This document shows, in pieces, positions 7,695-16,110 of a stretch of DNA of 64,000 bases (position 1 is its first letter; each line of letters opens with the position of its first letter). A model generated the notes under the pieces. The model made no database searches. It worked only from the letters and a program-made list of their open reading frames with translations, and was not told where the DNA came from. The stretch lies in assembly GCF_001548395.1 (NCBI RefSeq), contig NZ_AP017367.1:1153001-1217000 (forward strand), in the 5' to 3' direction. This stretch comes from Leptolyngbya sp. O-77. Lineage in GTDB: Bacteria; Cyanobacteriota; Cyanobacteriia; Elainellales; Elainellaceae. Position numbers and translations under genes: made by a program.

Positions 7695-8806
7695 CTCACA
7701 GCCGCTTCGATCACAGGATGATAGAAAAAGGCGATGCCAAGAATCGCGTAGGTTGCCAGCAGCAGCACACCTTCCAGCCAATTGGACTTGCCATCGGAGC
7801 TAATGGAGTTGGCAATCAGCACTGCTACTGCTACCGCGACGACCTCAAAGGGGTTGAAGTTCAAATCCATCGGCTGATGCAAAATCAGCCCCGCCAGCAC
7901 CAGGATTGGCGCAACAAATAGGGCGACCTGCATACTGGCCCCCAGCGACACGGAAACGGACAAATCCATCTTGTTTTTGATGGCCACGACGACCGCTGCC
8001 ACGTTCTCGGCGGCGTTGCCAATAATCGGCAGCAAAATCACGCCTGTAAACAATTCCGTGAGTCCCAGTTTGCTGGTTGCCACCTCCAGCGACCCCACCA
8101 AAATTTCCGACTCCAGCGCGATAAAGGTGGTTGCGCCCAGCAGCACCGCCGTCCACAGCACCGGGTTGGGCTTGTGGTCGCTGTGTTCATCCGATGCAGA
8201 GGATTCATCGTTCTCTAGTTCTGCCACACCGACATCGTGCAAATAGCTGTGGGTTTTCATCGAAAATAGCAGCGTTAGCACATATACCAAAATCAGCACA
8301 ATGGCGACGGCAACCGACAGCTTTTGCATCAGTGGTTCGTCTAGCCCGGCTGAGGTGGCATTGACGGCGGTCGGCAGCAACAGCGCAATCACTGCTAGGT
8401 TCATAGCAGAAGCGTTGACGCGGGCGACGACTGGCTGAAAGCTTTGCTCTTTGTATCGCAGTCCACCCAGCAGCATCGATAACCCCATCACCAGCAGCAG
8501 GTTGCCAATAATTGAACCCGTGAGACTGGCTTTGACGACTTCTAGTAGTCCAGAACGCAGAGCGGCGATCGCAATGATTAGCTCTGCCGCATTGCCAAAC
8601 GTCGCATTCAGCAAGCCGCCGAGCGTGGGGCCGACGACGACGGCTAGTTCTTCAGTTGCCGTGCCCATCCAGGCTGCCAGCGGCAAAATGGCCAGACACG
8701 CCAGCGCAAATTGCACCAGTTCTCCCCAATGAAACACGTAATGCGAGAGCAGCGAGATTGGCACGAAAATGAGCAAAACTGAAAAGATTAAATTTTTAGT
8801 ACTCAT
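7691..8806 (-). CDS. Calcium/proton antiporter (CAX, CaCA superfamily)
   Basis: A 371-residue membrane protein with about 11 hydrophobic segments and two inverted repeats, each holding the ion-binding alpha motif: NATFGNAAELIIAIAALRSG (about 67-86) and IIGNAAENVAAVVVAIKNKMDLSVSVSLGAS (about 260-290). These GNAAE motifs define the CAX Ca2+/H+ exchangers. An acidic cytosolic loop (ENDESSASDEHSD) divides the halves. The protein should remove Ca2+ from the cytosol in exchange for protons and in cyanobacteria has been linked to salt and pH tolerance. It starts at ATG 8806, is monocistronic by context, and its stop overlaps the convergent permease gene. Confidence 0.93.
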   Translation of the reverse strand: MSTKNLIFSVLLIFVPISLLSHYVFHWGELVQFALACLAILPLAAWMGTATEELAVVVGPTLGGLLNATFGNAAELIIAIAALRSGLLEVVKASLTGSIIGNLLLVMGLSMLLGGLRYKEQSFQPVVARVNASAMNLAVIALLLPTAVNATSAGLDEPLMQKLSVAVAIVLILVYVLTLLFSMKTHSYLHDVGVAELENDESSASDEHSDHKPNPVLWTAVLLGATTFIALESEILVGSLEVATSKLGLTELFTGVILLPIIGNAAENVAAVVVAIKNKMDLSVSVSLGASMQVALFVAPILVLAGLILHQPMDLNFNPFEVVAVAVAVLIANSISSDGKSNWLEGVLLLATYAILGIAFFYHPVIEAAVS

Positions 8807-8897
8807 GCAAGCGTCCTGGACGGGGTTTGAAAAGGATGACAGGGGATGAAGGGGCGATCGCCCGACTTAATCAAGTAGCACTCAGCACTAGTGCAGG

Positions 8898-9043
8898 GTC
8901 ATGGTTTAGTTTTCAGGGTGATGCCTTGGCTCGTAGTCAGCGCTTCAGCGCTAAAGCGCTGACTACCAACCTAAGTTTTAGCTGTGACATAGCACCAGGC
9001 CTAAGCCGCACTCAGGGCGATCAAACTGTGATTAAACCATGAC
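8898..9043. repeat. Small inverted-repeat element with internal hairpin
   Basis: GTCATGGTTTA at 8898-8908 is repeated inverted at 9033-9043. In between, GTAGTCAGCGCTT (8933-8945) pairs perfectly with AAGCGCTGACTAC (8954-8966), leaving an 8-nt loop. The nested arrangement and lack of coding capacity suggest a MITE-like or REP-like element in the gap between the antiporter and ferritin-like genes. Confidence 0.5.
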
Positions 9044-9146
9044 TGAACTCGTTCTCCCAGAATCATAGGGGTTTTCCGCATTTTGGGAACCTGGGTTAGG
9101 ATCAAGACTAGTTTTTACAAAAGTCAACAATCTCTCACCCTTCGCT

Positions 9147-10082
9147 ATGACAGTTGTTTACCCCCGCAAACTGCAAAGCTCCCTGGGCAGCCTCAGCGCC
9201 CGTGATGTGATGAAACAAGTGATCCGAGATCGCGACATTCACCTGATTACGCTTAATCGCTATCGCTATAGCGAGCAGCGGAGTTGCAAAGACCTGACCA
9301 CCCTGATCGAACAACTGAATGGGAAGCCTGCTGAACTGGTCAAAGACCTATCGCGGCATGTGTCGGACGAAGCTCGCCACGCCATGTGGCTGACGGATTT
9401 GCTGGTAGACTTGGGCAGCAGCGTAGGCACGCCTCCCGGCATGTCCTATATCGAAGAGTTTGAGCGATTGCTCGATCAGGAGTCGCCTAGTCCTGAGAGT
9501 CTGGACGACTTTGTGATTTCATCACTGGCAGCCATTAACGTGACTGAAAAGCGCGGCTGTGAATACTTTTCGGGTCATATCCACGCGCTCAAACACGCAC
9601 CGCAGACCGAGGAGAACGTCAAGATCCGCGAAACCCTAGAGCGCATTTTGCCCGAAGAAGCTGCCCACGTCCGCTGGGGCAACCGCTGGCTGGCCAAAAT
9701 GGCTGACAAAAGCCCGGAGTATCGCGCTAAGGTCGAACACGCCAAGCGCAAGCACGCCGCGATTGAGGAGGCTGCGTTTGAGTCGGGCATGGACATTACT
9801 GCCGGGGCTGAGCTGCGTCGTGTAGGGCATTTGCTGGATATCGCCAACACCCTGCCCGCGTGGCAGCGCCCGCAATATCTGATGGAGCGCCTGCCCCAGA
9901 GTCTGCTGTCGCCCGACCTCCAGCGCACCCGCATCGACGCGATCCAGCGCGTCTGGAACCGCGACCCGCAGGCATTTGTGGAGCGGTTTGTGCCGCTGTT
10001 CTTGAGCGGGCTGACGCGGGATGTCAATGGCAAGAAGCCGCAGCCTAACAAGGCTAGTGCTGCCAACGCTGCTGCCAATTAG
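9147..10082 (+). CDS. Ferritin-like diiron protein
   Basis: A 311-residue, mainly helical protein. It shows the ligand pattern of a ferritin-like four-helix bundle: Glu43 (RYSEQRS), E75-x2-H78 (SDEARHAM), Glu134 (NVTEKRG) and E171-x2-H174 (PEEAAHVRWGN). This is the E...ExxH...E...ExxH signature of a carboxylate-bridged diiron site. An Arg/Lys-rich helix and a C-terminal part rich in Ala, Asn and Lys follow. Related cyanobacterial proteins are annotated only as ferritin-like. Possible activities are iron oxidation or oxygenation of an unknown substrate; cage assembly is not indicated. There is no signal peptide. ATG 9147 is preceded by a 100-bp gap without a clear ribosome site. Confidence 0.82.
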   Translation: MTVVYPRKLQSSLGSLSARDVMKQVIRDRDIHLITLNRYRYSEQRSCKDLTTLIEQLNGKPAELVKDLSRHVSDEARHAMWLTDLLVDLGSSVGTPPGMSYIEEFERLLDQESPSPESLDDFVISSLAAINVTEKRGCEYFSGHIHALKHAPQTEENVKIRETLERILPEEAAHVRWGNRWLAKMADKSPEYRAKVEHAKRKHAAIEEAAFESGMDITAGAELRRVGHLLDIANTLPAWQRPQYLMERLPQSLLSPDLQRTRIDAIQRVWNRDPQAFVERFVPLFLSGLTRDVNGKKPQPNKASAANAAAN

Positions 10083-10289
10083 CGCCGTTAGGCACACAGG
10101 ACTACCGTAAGTGCGGAAGTCCAAGCATAGTGACTAGTACAGTGAACCGGCATAATTTGGGCGAGGCGGACGAAGCGTTTGGACTGCCCTCTCTGGGCAA
10201 GCGCTTGGGTGAATCCCTGAGAAAGGGTGTCCAGCGCTTCGTCGTTTAGTTGTTTTCAGGCGGGGCGATCGCCCCTGATCCCCGACCAT

Positions 10290-10724
10290 CTACCCTTCCA
10301 CCCCAGCTTTTTCTGGCAGGGTCGCTTGCAGTTTTAGGCAATTGCGCCCACTTACCTGGAGGCGGTATTCTACCTTGTCCATCAGGCGATTCAGGATTAG
10401 CCAGCCATAGCCGCCATCCTGCATGTCGTCTGGAGCGGGCGGCAGATAGGTCGAAAGGTCGTAGCCTTGGCCGTGATCCCAGATTTCCAGATGGATATCC
10501 CGGTCGATTAGCTCCAGGCGGATTAGTACGGGCAGGTTGGGCTGGTCGCGGTGGGCGTGGCGCACCACGTTGGAGTAGGCCTCCACCAGCACCAGCCGCA
10601 GCCGATTAGACTGATGGCTCCAGTCCACCAGATCGCCCAGTTCTAGCTCCAGCGAATTGAGCAGCCAGTTTTCGACGACTTGCAGAAACTTCAGGTCGCT
10701 GGGAATATGTAACTCGGTCTTCAT
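10290..10724 (-). CDS. RsbW-like anti-sigma factor / serine kinase (HATPase)
   Basis: A 144-residue GHKL ATPase of the anti-sigma factor kinase type. It contains the N box (VEAYSNVVRHAH), the G1 box (WDHGQGYD) and the glycine lid region (GGYGWLILNRLMDKVEY). Such proteins bind a sigma factor or phosphorylate a STAS-domain antagonist. It starts 3 bp after the stop of the phosphatase gene, so the pair is co-transcribed. The context suggests a partner-switching module with the phosphatase acting on the same STAS protein. No sigma or STAS gene is adjacent, although a STAS-like gene end is present at the right edge of the window. Confidence 0.88.
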   Translation of the reverse strand: MKTELHIPSDLKFLQVVENWLLNSLELELGDLVDWSHQSNRLRLVLVEAYSNVVRHAHRDQPNLPVLIRLELIDRDIHLEIWDHGQGYDLSTYLPPAPDDMQDGGYGWLILNRLMDKVEYRLQVSGRNCLKLQATLPEKAGVEG

Positions 10725-10727
10725 GGG

Positions 10728-12431
10728 CTACAGAACCTCCAGCGAGAGTATGGTTTGATCATCTTCCTGGGCATGGCTTTGTGACTGTATGCAGGAAAGC
10801 AGTTTAGACAGGTCGAGCGGTTGAGGCTGCCGTTTAAGCAACTCCCAAAGACCCTGCTGGCCAAGCATTGGGCTGTTGCCAGCAGCGTGGGGATGGGCCA
10901 GGGTGGCTTCGGTGATACCGTCACTGATGAGCAGCAACAGATCGCCCGGTTGCAGCCTCAGTCGGCCGGCGATCGCCCTCCACACGGGCAAGATGCCCAA
11001 CGGCACCCCCCGCTCTTTTAGATAAATCGGTTCGGCAGATGGCTTGTCAACCGACCAAACCATCGGGTAGATGTGCCCTGCATTGGCATACACCAATTCT
11101 TGGGTGGCGGGGCTGTAGCGGGCCAGCGCCATCGTGATGAAGCAGTTGTTGCTCACTAGGTCATCCATCAGGCTGCTGTTGAGGTTTTGCATCACCTGGG
11201 CCGGATCGGGTGGATTTTCCTGATAAATTTCGCGCCGCAGCACCGAAATGGCGCTGGCCATAAACAGCGCCGCCGGAACGCCCTTGCCCGACACATCCCC
11301 GACTCCCAGCCAGAGGTCGCCCTGGGGATGCTCGTAAACCTCGAAAAAGTCGCCGCCGACCTCCCGCGCTGGGTGGCAGCAGGCCTGAATTTTGGCGCTG
11401 TCTAGTTCGGGCAAGCTCTGGCGCAGCAGGTTGGTCTGGATTTGACGAGCAACGGCCAGTTCTGCCTGCATTTGCTCGGTTTGTCGCTGGATGCGCTGAT
11501 ACAGCTTGGCCTGGGAAATGGCCAGGGCGACCCGTTCTGCGACTTCCTGAATTAGGTCAAGGTCTTCTTCTGACCAGGCGATCGCCTGTCCCTGGCGGTG
11601 GAGGCTGGCGATCGCCAACAATTCCTGCTGATAGATCAGCGGCAGCGCCAGCCGGGTCTCTTGCTTGTCTGATTCCGAAAGCTGCACCCGACGGCTCTGC
11701 AAAGCGGCCAGCAGCGCATCATTGGGCAGGAGCAATGGACTAATCTCCTCGCTGGAGTTAGAGCTGAAGCTGAATAGGTCGGGCAGCAGGCGATAGGCGT
11801 TGCCGTCGCCCGTTAGCACGCCGTCTGAATCTCGCTCCACTGGATGCAGCACGCAGGTTGCCCCAAAGGTTTGCCCCAGCACCTCTGCGATCCGCTGCAT
11901 CATGCTCTGGTAATCCAGCGATTCGCGGGTTGCCGTGGAAACTTTATTGAAAATGGACTCCCGCCGCAGGGCGCGATGCAGCTCGTTGGTGCGTTGTTTG
12001 ACTACGCGATAGGTATCGGCGGCCTGCTGCACCACGGTCATCAGGTCTTCTGGGTTCCAGGGCTTGGTGATGTATTTGAAGACCTTGCCCGCGTTAATCG
12101 CGTTTACCAAATCTTCGACATCAGTGTAGCCCGTTAGTAGAATCCGAATCGTATCGGGAAACTGGCGGGCGACATGGCTGAGAAACTCGGTGCCGTTCAT
12201 CTTGGGCATCCGCTGGTCGGAAATAATGATGCCCATTTCGCCCACCTGCTCCAGCAGATTGAGCGCATCCAGGGCGCTGTCTGCTCGAAACACCTGAAAG
12301 TCGCGCCGAAACGTGCGGTGTAGCAGATCCAGGTTGTCGGCTTCGTCGTCTACCACCATCAGCCGCAACTTGTTTCGCTCTACCGGGGATTTGTTTTGCA
12401 CGGGTTGTTTTAGGTCGTATGCGATCGCCAA
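10728..12431 (-). CDS. Response regulator with GAF and PP2C-type (SpoIIE/RsbU) phosphatase domains
   Basis: A 567-residue signalling protein. Its receiver domain spans about 22-145 with acid pocket D28/D29, phosphoacceptor D72 (IISDQRMP), Thr in LLTGYTD and Lys in YITKPW. A GAF domain covers about 165-310, then a coiled linker (RIQRQTEQMQAELAVARQIQ), then the RsbU/SpoIIE phosphatase from about 335 to the end with metal motifs EVGGDFFEV, VGDVSGKGVPAALFMA and SDGITEA. The start is a TTG at 12431, since an in-frame TGA lies just upstream and GGAG is suitably spaced before it. It probably dephosphorylates a STAS antagonist when its receiver is phosphorylated. It lies downstream of the cyclase gene (97 bp) and is tightly coupled to the RsbW-like gene. 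Confidence 0.92.
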   Translation of the reverse strand: MAIAYDLKQPVQNKSPVERNKLRLMVVDDEADNLDLLHRTFRRDFQVFRADSALDALNLLEQVGEMGIIISDQRMPKMNGTEFLSHVARQFPDTIRILLTGYTDVEDLVNAINAGKVFKYITKPWNPEDLMTVVQQAADTYRVVKQRTNELHRALRRESIFNKVSTATRESLDYQSMMQRIAEVLGQTFGATCVLHPVERDSDGVLTGDGNAYRLLPDLFSFSSNSSEEISPLLLPNDALLAALQSRRVQLSESDKQETRLALPLIYQQELLAIASLHRQGQAIAWSEEDLDLIQEVAERVALAISQAKLYQRIQRQTEQMQAELAVARQIQTNLLRQSLPELDSAKIQACCHPAREVGGDFFEVYEHPQGDLWLGVGDVSGKGVPAALFMASAISVLRREIYQENPPDPAQVMQNLNSSLMDDLVSNNCFITMALARYSPATQELVYANAGHIYPMVWSVDKPSAEPIYLKERGVPLGILPVWRAIAGRLRLQPGDLLLLISDGITEATLAHPHAAGNSPMLGQQGLWELLKRQPQPLDLSKLLSCIQSQSHAQEDDQTILSLEVL

Positions 12432-12528
12432 ATCGCCATTCTCCAGGGTTCACGCTCTTACACCCAAAGTACCCAGAGGAAGGCGATCGCTATCAGAGGA
12501 GTGGCTGGCTCATTACAGTCTCTTCATC

Positions 12529-13569
12529 TTATTCTCCCACGCCGATCATCCGTCTACCTAGCTGACGCAGCCAGGCCCATACACGTCGGAAGCGGGAGGG
12601 CTTTTGGGGTTTGCAGGATTGGGCAAGGAGGGCGATCGCCCCGGTTGCATCGGGTGCAATGTCGATCACTTCGTACAGTCGATACTCGCCGCTCTTGCCA
12701 GGGAGCGAGACTTCGCACTGGCGGCCGAGGCTGATCAGCGGCTGCACCTGTTGATAGACAGCCTCGGAGACTAAGAGGCTGGTGCCCACGGCTTTGTTGG
12801 CAGCTTCAATCCGACTGGCCAGATTCACCGTATCGCCAATGGCGGTCATTTGCTGGCTCTTGGGCGAAGCGCCGACCGCGCCCACCACCACCGAGCCGTA
12901 GTGGATGCCAATGCCAATTTTTAGCTGACGCTGATACAGCGTTTCCAGGTAGATATTGAAGGCTTCCATCGCGGACTGCATTTCTATGGCGGCGCGGACG
13001 GCTCTTTCTGCGGGGCGATCGCGGTTGTTCCAGCCAAACAGCGCCATCAGCCCATCGCCCATGTAGTTGTTGATAATGCCGCCATAGCGCTCGATGATTT
13101 GCCCCATGCGGCTGAAATAGCGATTCAACACGTAAATCACGTCGTAGGCGGGCAGCGCTTCTGAAAACGCGGTAAAGCCCCGCAAATCAGCAAACAACAC
13201 CGCCAGCATTTGTTCTTCGCCAATGGCGCGGCGCTGCCCAGCGAGCTGCTGTTCCACCAGCGACACGTCTTCGGCATCGACCACCAGCCGCCGCACCGTG
13301 ACCTGGCCTTCGCCCAGAATCTGGGTCTGGCAGGCAAGGCGCATCTTGGGGTCAAAGCACAGCCGCTTTGCCAGGTTTTCTTCTGCGTCGTTGCGCGGCG
13401 AGCAGTATTCCAGCCCTTCCAAAACCCAGACGCGGCACGTCGAGCAGCGGGCGCTGCCGCCACAAACATGGGTGTGGGGAATCCCTGCATAGAGCGAGGA
13501 CGTGAGAATCGTGTCGGTTTCCTCGATCTCGATGTAGCGCTCGTCGGGAAGATAGTAGAGCAGCGGCAT
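12529..13569 (-). CDS. Adenylate/guanylate cyclase with N-terminal 2Fe-2S ferredoxin domain
   Basis: A 346-residue protein. Residues 1-95 form a ferredoxin fold with cluster cysteines C36, C42, C45 and C80 (HVCGGSARCSTCRVW, then RLAC), a C-x5-C-x2-C spacing. Residues 115-300 are a class III nucleotidyl cyclase domain with metal Asp125 (FADLRGFT) and Asp169 (NYMGDGLMALFG), and the Asn/Arg pair in GDTVNLASRIEAA. This arrangement implies synthesis of cAMP or cGMP under redox or iron-sulfur control. There is no membrane segment. It is first in a minus-strand cluster with the receiver-phosphatase and the RsbW-like kinase. Whether the nucleotide is cAMP or cGMP is not determined from what I can see. 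Confidence 0.92.
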   Translation of the reverse strand: MPLLYYLPDERYIEIEETDTILTSSLYAGIPHTHVCGGSARCSTCRVWVLEGLEYCSPRNDAEENLAKRLCFDPKMRLACQTQILGEGQVTVRRLVVDAEDVSLVEQQLAGQRRAIGEEQMLAVLFADLRGFTAFSEALPAYDVIYVLNRYFSRMGQIIERYGGIINNYMGDGLMALFGWNNRDRPAERAVRAAIEMQSAMEAFNIYLETLYQRQLKIGIGIHYGSVVVGAVGASPKSQQMTAIGDTVNLASRIEAANKAVGTSLLVSEAVYQQVQPLISLGRQCEVSLPGKSGEYRLYEVIDIAPDATGAIALLAQSCKPQKPSRFRRVWAWLRQLGRRMIGVGE

Positions 13570-13673
13570 GGGCGTAGACGCTTCAGGAAAAATGAGGTGA
13601 CTGAACCTACCTTTCCCTTTTCTACAGGAGCTACCACAGCAATTCAGCAGAATCCACGCAGTTTGTATAGCAG

Positions 13674-13701
13674 GGGTCAGGGGTCAGGGGTTAGGGGTCA
13701 G
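13674..13701. repeat. Heptamer array (GGGTCAG/GGGTTAG), four units
   Basis: Four consecutive 7-bp units run from 13674 to 13701: GGGTCAG, GGGTCAG, GGGTTAG, GGGTCAG. This resembles the short tandemly repeated repetitive (STRR) heptamers of filamentous cyanobacteria. It lies between the cyclase start and the end of the DUF1643 gene. Similar arrays occur near 15.99, 19.78 and 60.16 kb. Confidence 0.85.
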
Positions 13702-13825
13702 GTCTGAAAGCCAGCCTGATCAGGGTTTACAGAATCTCTGCTCGTCCTAACTCTCTCGTCCATTGCTATAACAGCGCACTGGATCGACCTATGGAGGCCT
13801 GTGTAGGCCTGTGGAGCGATAGCGC

Positions 13826-14395
13826 TTAAATGACAAAGCTGATAGGAATCGCTCCTTTGTGGACATAGAGCGGGTGGCGGGGCTGCTGTTGTTGAGTCAG
13901 GCCCAGGCAATGGAGCGGGTAGCCCGACAGCAGGGCCAGGGCGGCGCGATCGCGCTCGTATAGACTGCCCCAGTTTCCCCAGGCGAGGAGAATCTGGTTG
14001 GCTCGGCTAGCAGCAGCTACCAAAGCGCGATCGCCCTCACGACCGACCGGATCGGCGGCCTGTTTCAGCGCCTGCGGTCGCGTGGCCCGATAGGCAAACA
14101 GGTTGACCACTTCCAGCCCGCCAAAGCCCCAGGCTTTTGCCAGACCCATGCAGCGGCGAATCGTGGGGTCGTTGCGCTCGGCATCGGCGGTGCTGGGATT
14201 GAGCATGACAAACGCCACGCGGGGCGCGGCAAATTCCCACACGCGCCACAGCGAATAGCGATATTGTCCCGTCGGGTCGAACGCCGCACCCGATGGCTGA
14301 GTGAATTGGAGCGGGCGATCGCCCTCTACCGGAAGACCTTCTAGCTGAAGCGCGTCTGGAAGCGCGTCTACATAAAACACTTCACCCGCTGCCAT
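13826..14395 (-). CDS. DUF1643 domain protein
   Basis: About 189 residues from ATG 14395 (the frame opens upstream to 14434). The DUF1643 hallmarks are clear: YRYSLWRVWE, VAFVMLNPSTADAERNDPTIRRC, WGFGGLEVVNLFAYRATRP and the later DPVGREGDRALV. The family is widespread in bacteria and phages without known biochemical function. The start overlaps the end of the upstream 76-residue gene by 28 bp, suggesting coupled translation. The protein is probably cytosolic, as no signal or membrane segment is seen. Confidence 0.85.
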   Translation of the reverse strand: MAAGEVFYVDALPDALQLEGLPVEGDRPLQFTQPSGAAFDPTGQYRYSLWRVWEFAAPRVAFVMLNPSTADAERNDPTIRRCMGLAKAWGFGGLEVVNLFAYRATRPQALKQAADPVGREGDRALVAAASRANQILLAWGNWGSLYERDRAALALLSGYPLHCLGLTQQQQPRHPLYVHKGAIPISFVI

Positions 14396-14598
14396 TGCCC
14401 CTGCTCGTCCTGGCAATAGTAGCAGCCTTCCCACCAGATGCAGCGGTCAAACACCGCATCAATCTGGCGGCTCTTTTTGGGCTGTTCGCCACTGAGCAGG
14501 TCTACGATTTCATCCTTGCGGTCTTTGGCACTGGAGGCGATCTGGTTTAGGGTGGACTGGAGATCGCGAGAGACAAAATTTTCAGTTTGCTGCGACAT
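14368..14598 (-). CDS. Small protein of unknown function upstream of the DUF1643 gene
   Basis: A 76-residue frame beginning MSQQTENFVSRDLQSTLNQI. It has an amphipathic, charged N-terminal half (SSAKDRKDEIVDLLSG) and a C-terminal half with aromatic and Cys residues (DRCIWWEGCYYCQDEQGQW). Composition looks coding rather than random, and it overlaps the start of the DUF1643 gene by 28 bp in another frame. I do not recognise the family. The three closely placed Cys could bind a metal, which is speculation. Confidence 0.6.
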   Translation of the reverse strand: MSQQTENFVSRDLQSTLNQIASSAKDRKDEIVDLLSGEQPKKSRQIDAVFDRCIWWEGCYYCQDEQGQWQRVKCFM

Positions 14599-14995
14599 GA
14601 TCCAAAGTCAAACACTCGATAGCAAAAAGGGAAACATCAATATGAAAAGTGGTCAGGGAATCCGTTAGAAGGGATTCTCTAGAGAAGACTTTCTACGAGG
14701 AGCGTTCCACCTCGTGTATTGACCTGACGGTGGGGAATCCCTATGGAGTTCTTCGATTCCACTCTATCCTCCCTGAAATGGGGTGGTCTTGAATTGAAAA
14801 CATACTTAACTCTTATATGTGCTATAAGCGACACCTATTTGTGAGGTGGATTTTACGGCGCTCTGGAGCGGACGGCACGCTCAACCACGCCGTGTAAGCC
14901 ATACAAATTTAAGCCGTACAGATTTAAGCCTTACAATCTGACACGCCGTGCTGCCATGCGACAGTTCTTCTAAAACTCCAAACGGGCTGATTTCT
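14599..14995. other. Intergenic region before the fucosyltransferase-like gene
   Basis: Nearly 400 bp between divergent genes. It contains a small hairpin, ACGAGG ... CCTCGT near 14695-14716, flanked by partly repeated words (GGTCAGGGAATCC and CTGACGGTGGGGAATCC, with GGGATTCTC between). A structured leader or small RNA is possible but unproven. The word GCCGTACAG/GCCATACAA and relatives also recur near 14896-14935. Confidence 0.4.
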
Positions 14996-15994
14996 ATGGG
15001 CATCGTGACCATTGGCATGATCAGCAGCTATGACGACCTCAGCCCGCCGCCGTGGGACTGGCTGTGGCGGCAGAGTCCGCACCCGTTTGGCCAGTGGAAG
15101 GGGATTCAGATTTTAGCGAATTGCCCCCAGCCCGACGCGCTGCTGTTGTATAACTTTCACGAGTTTCCGCGTGAGCGATCGCCCAAGCCCTCCCGCCGCC
15201 GTCGCTGGCCGTGGCAGCCTCAGCCGCCGACCTACGAGGCGCAGGTGCAGGCGTTTCGCAAAAAAGTGCGATCGCTCCCACCCGAAAAGATCCTGTTTTC
15301 TATGCGAGAGCCGCCCTTTGCCGAAAAGCGGCAGGCACGCATCGACACCTATCGGCTGGCGCAGCAGTGGTGTGGTGTGGTGTCGGGGCCAGACGAGTTT
15401 GCACCCATTTCGGAGCCAATGCCCGCGATCTGGTACGTTTCGCAGCCGTTTGACTACTTGCAAGCCGCGCCGCCGCCTGAAAAGCTCCGCCCCTGTAGCT
15501 GGATCACGTCGGGCATCGACCGCACCGCAAACCATCGCCAGCGGCTTGAGTTTTTGCAGCGGCTGCAAGCCAGCGACGTGCCGTTTGACTTGTATGGACG
15601 GGGCTTGCCAGACTGGGCGCAGGTCAATCGCGGCGCAACGCGGACGCTCGGCCCGGTGGCCAACAAGTGGCACGCGATCGCCCCTTATACCTACAACCTG
15701 GCGATCGAAAACTTTGCCGACAACGAATGGTACGTCAGCGAAAAGCTGTGGGATGCCCTGCTGGGCTGGAGTTTGCCGATTTACTACGGCGGCAGCGCGG
15801 CGGATCGGCTGCTGCCCCCCGGCAGTTTTTTGCGGCTGCCCAGCCTGGATGAGCGCGGGATCGCCTACATTCGCGACATCACTGCCACGCCGGAAGCCTG
15901 GTATGTCGCCAAAGAGGCGATCGCCGAGGCGCGGCAAATCATCCTGCATGAGCTGAACTTGCTAAACTGGCTGGCAGTTAGGGGTAAGGGGTAA
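14996..15994 (+). CDS. Glycosyltransferase family 10 (fucosyltransferase-like) protein
   Basis: About 332 residues from ATG 14996; an alternative ATG at 14948 adds 16. The C-terminal half carries the alpha-1,3-fucosyltransferase (GT10) core: PCSWITSGI, FDLYGRG, then YTYNLAIENFADNEWYVSEKLWDALLGWSLPIYYGG, the region that binds GDP-fucose in the family. No membrane anchor is seen, so it is likely cytosolic or peripheral, as in bacterial members. It is first of three plus-strand glycosyltransferase-type genes and may add a deoxyhexose to a surface glycan. The last residues (VRGKG) and the stop codon are encoded by a heptamer repeat array, so the C-terminus has been reshaped by repeat sequence. 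Confidence 0.85.
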   Translation: MGIVTIGMISSYDDLSPPPWDWLWRQSPHPFGQWKGIQILANCPQPDALLLYNFHEFPRERSPKPSRRRRWPWQPQPPTYEAQVQAFRKKVRSLPPEKILFSMREPPFAEKRQARIDTYRLAQQWCGVVSGPDEFAPISEPMPAIWYVSQPFDYLQAAPPPEKLRPCSWITSGIDRTANHRQRLEFLQRLQASDVPFDLYGRGLPDWAQVNRGATRTLGPVANKWHAIAPYTYNLAIENFADNEWYVSEKLWDALLGWSLPIYYGGSAADRLLPPGSFLRLPSLDERGIAYIRDITATPEAWYVAKEAIAEARQIILHELNLLNWLAVRGKG

Positions 15995-16012
15995 GGGGTT
16001 GGGGGTTAGGGA
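15981..16012. repeat. GGGGTAA/GGGGTTA heptamer array overlapping a gene end
   Basis: GGGGTAAGGGGTAAGGGGTT and GGGGGTTAGGGA run together across 15981-16012. The first units lie inside the GT10 frame and supply its TAA stop at 15992-15994. Orientation is G-rich on the coding strand. Confidence 0.85.
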
Positions 16013-16110
16013 TGGGTCTTTCATGGCGATTCTTTGATGGCGATTCTTTGTAGGTATCAACGTGTCGGCCTTATTTCACTTAATAAAAAACAGAGGGCAA
16101 GCGGCATATT

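Noticed and set aside
15113..15949. 278-codon minus-strand frame opposite the GT10 gene
   Set aside because: Composition follows from the GC-rich complement; the plus strand has a clear GT10 protein.
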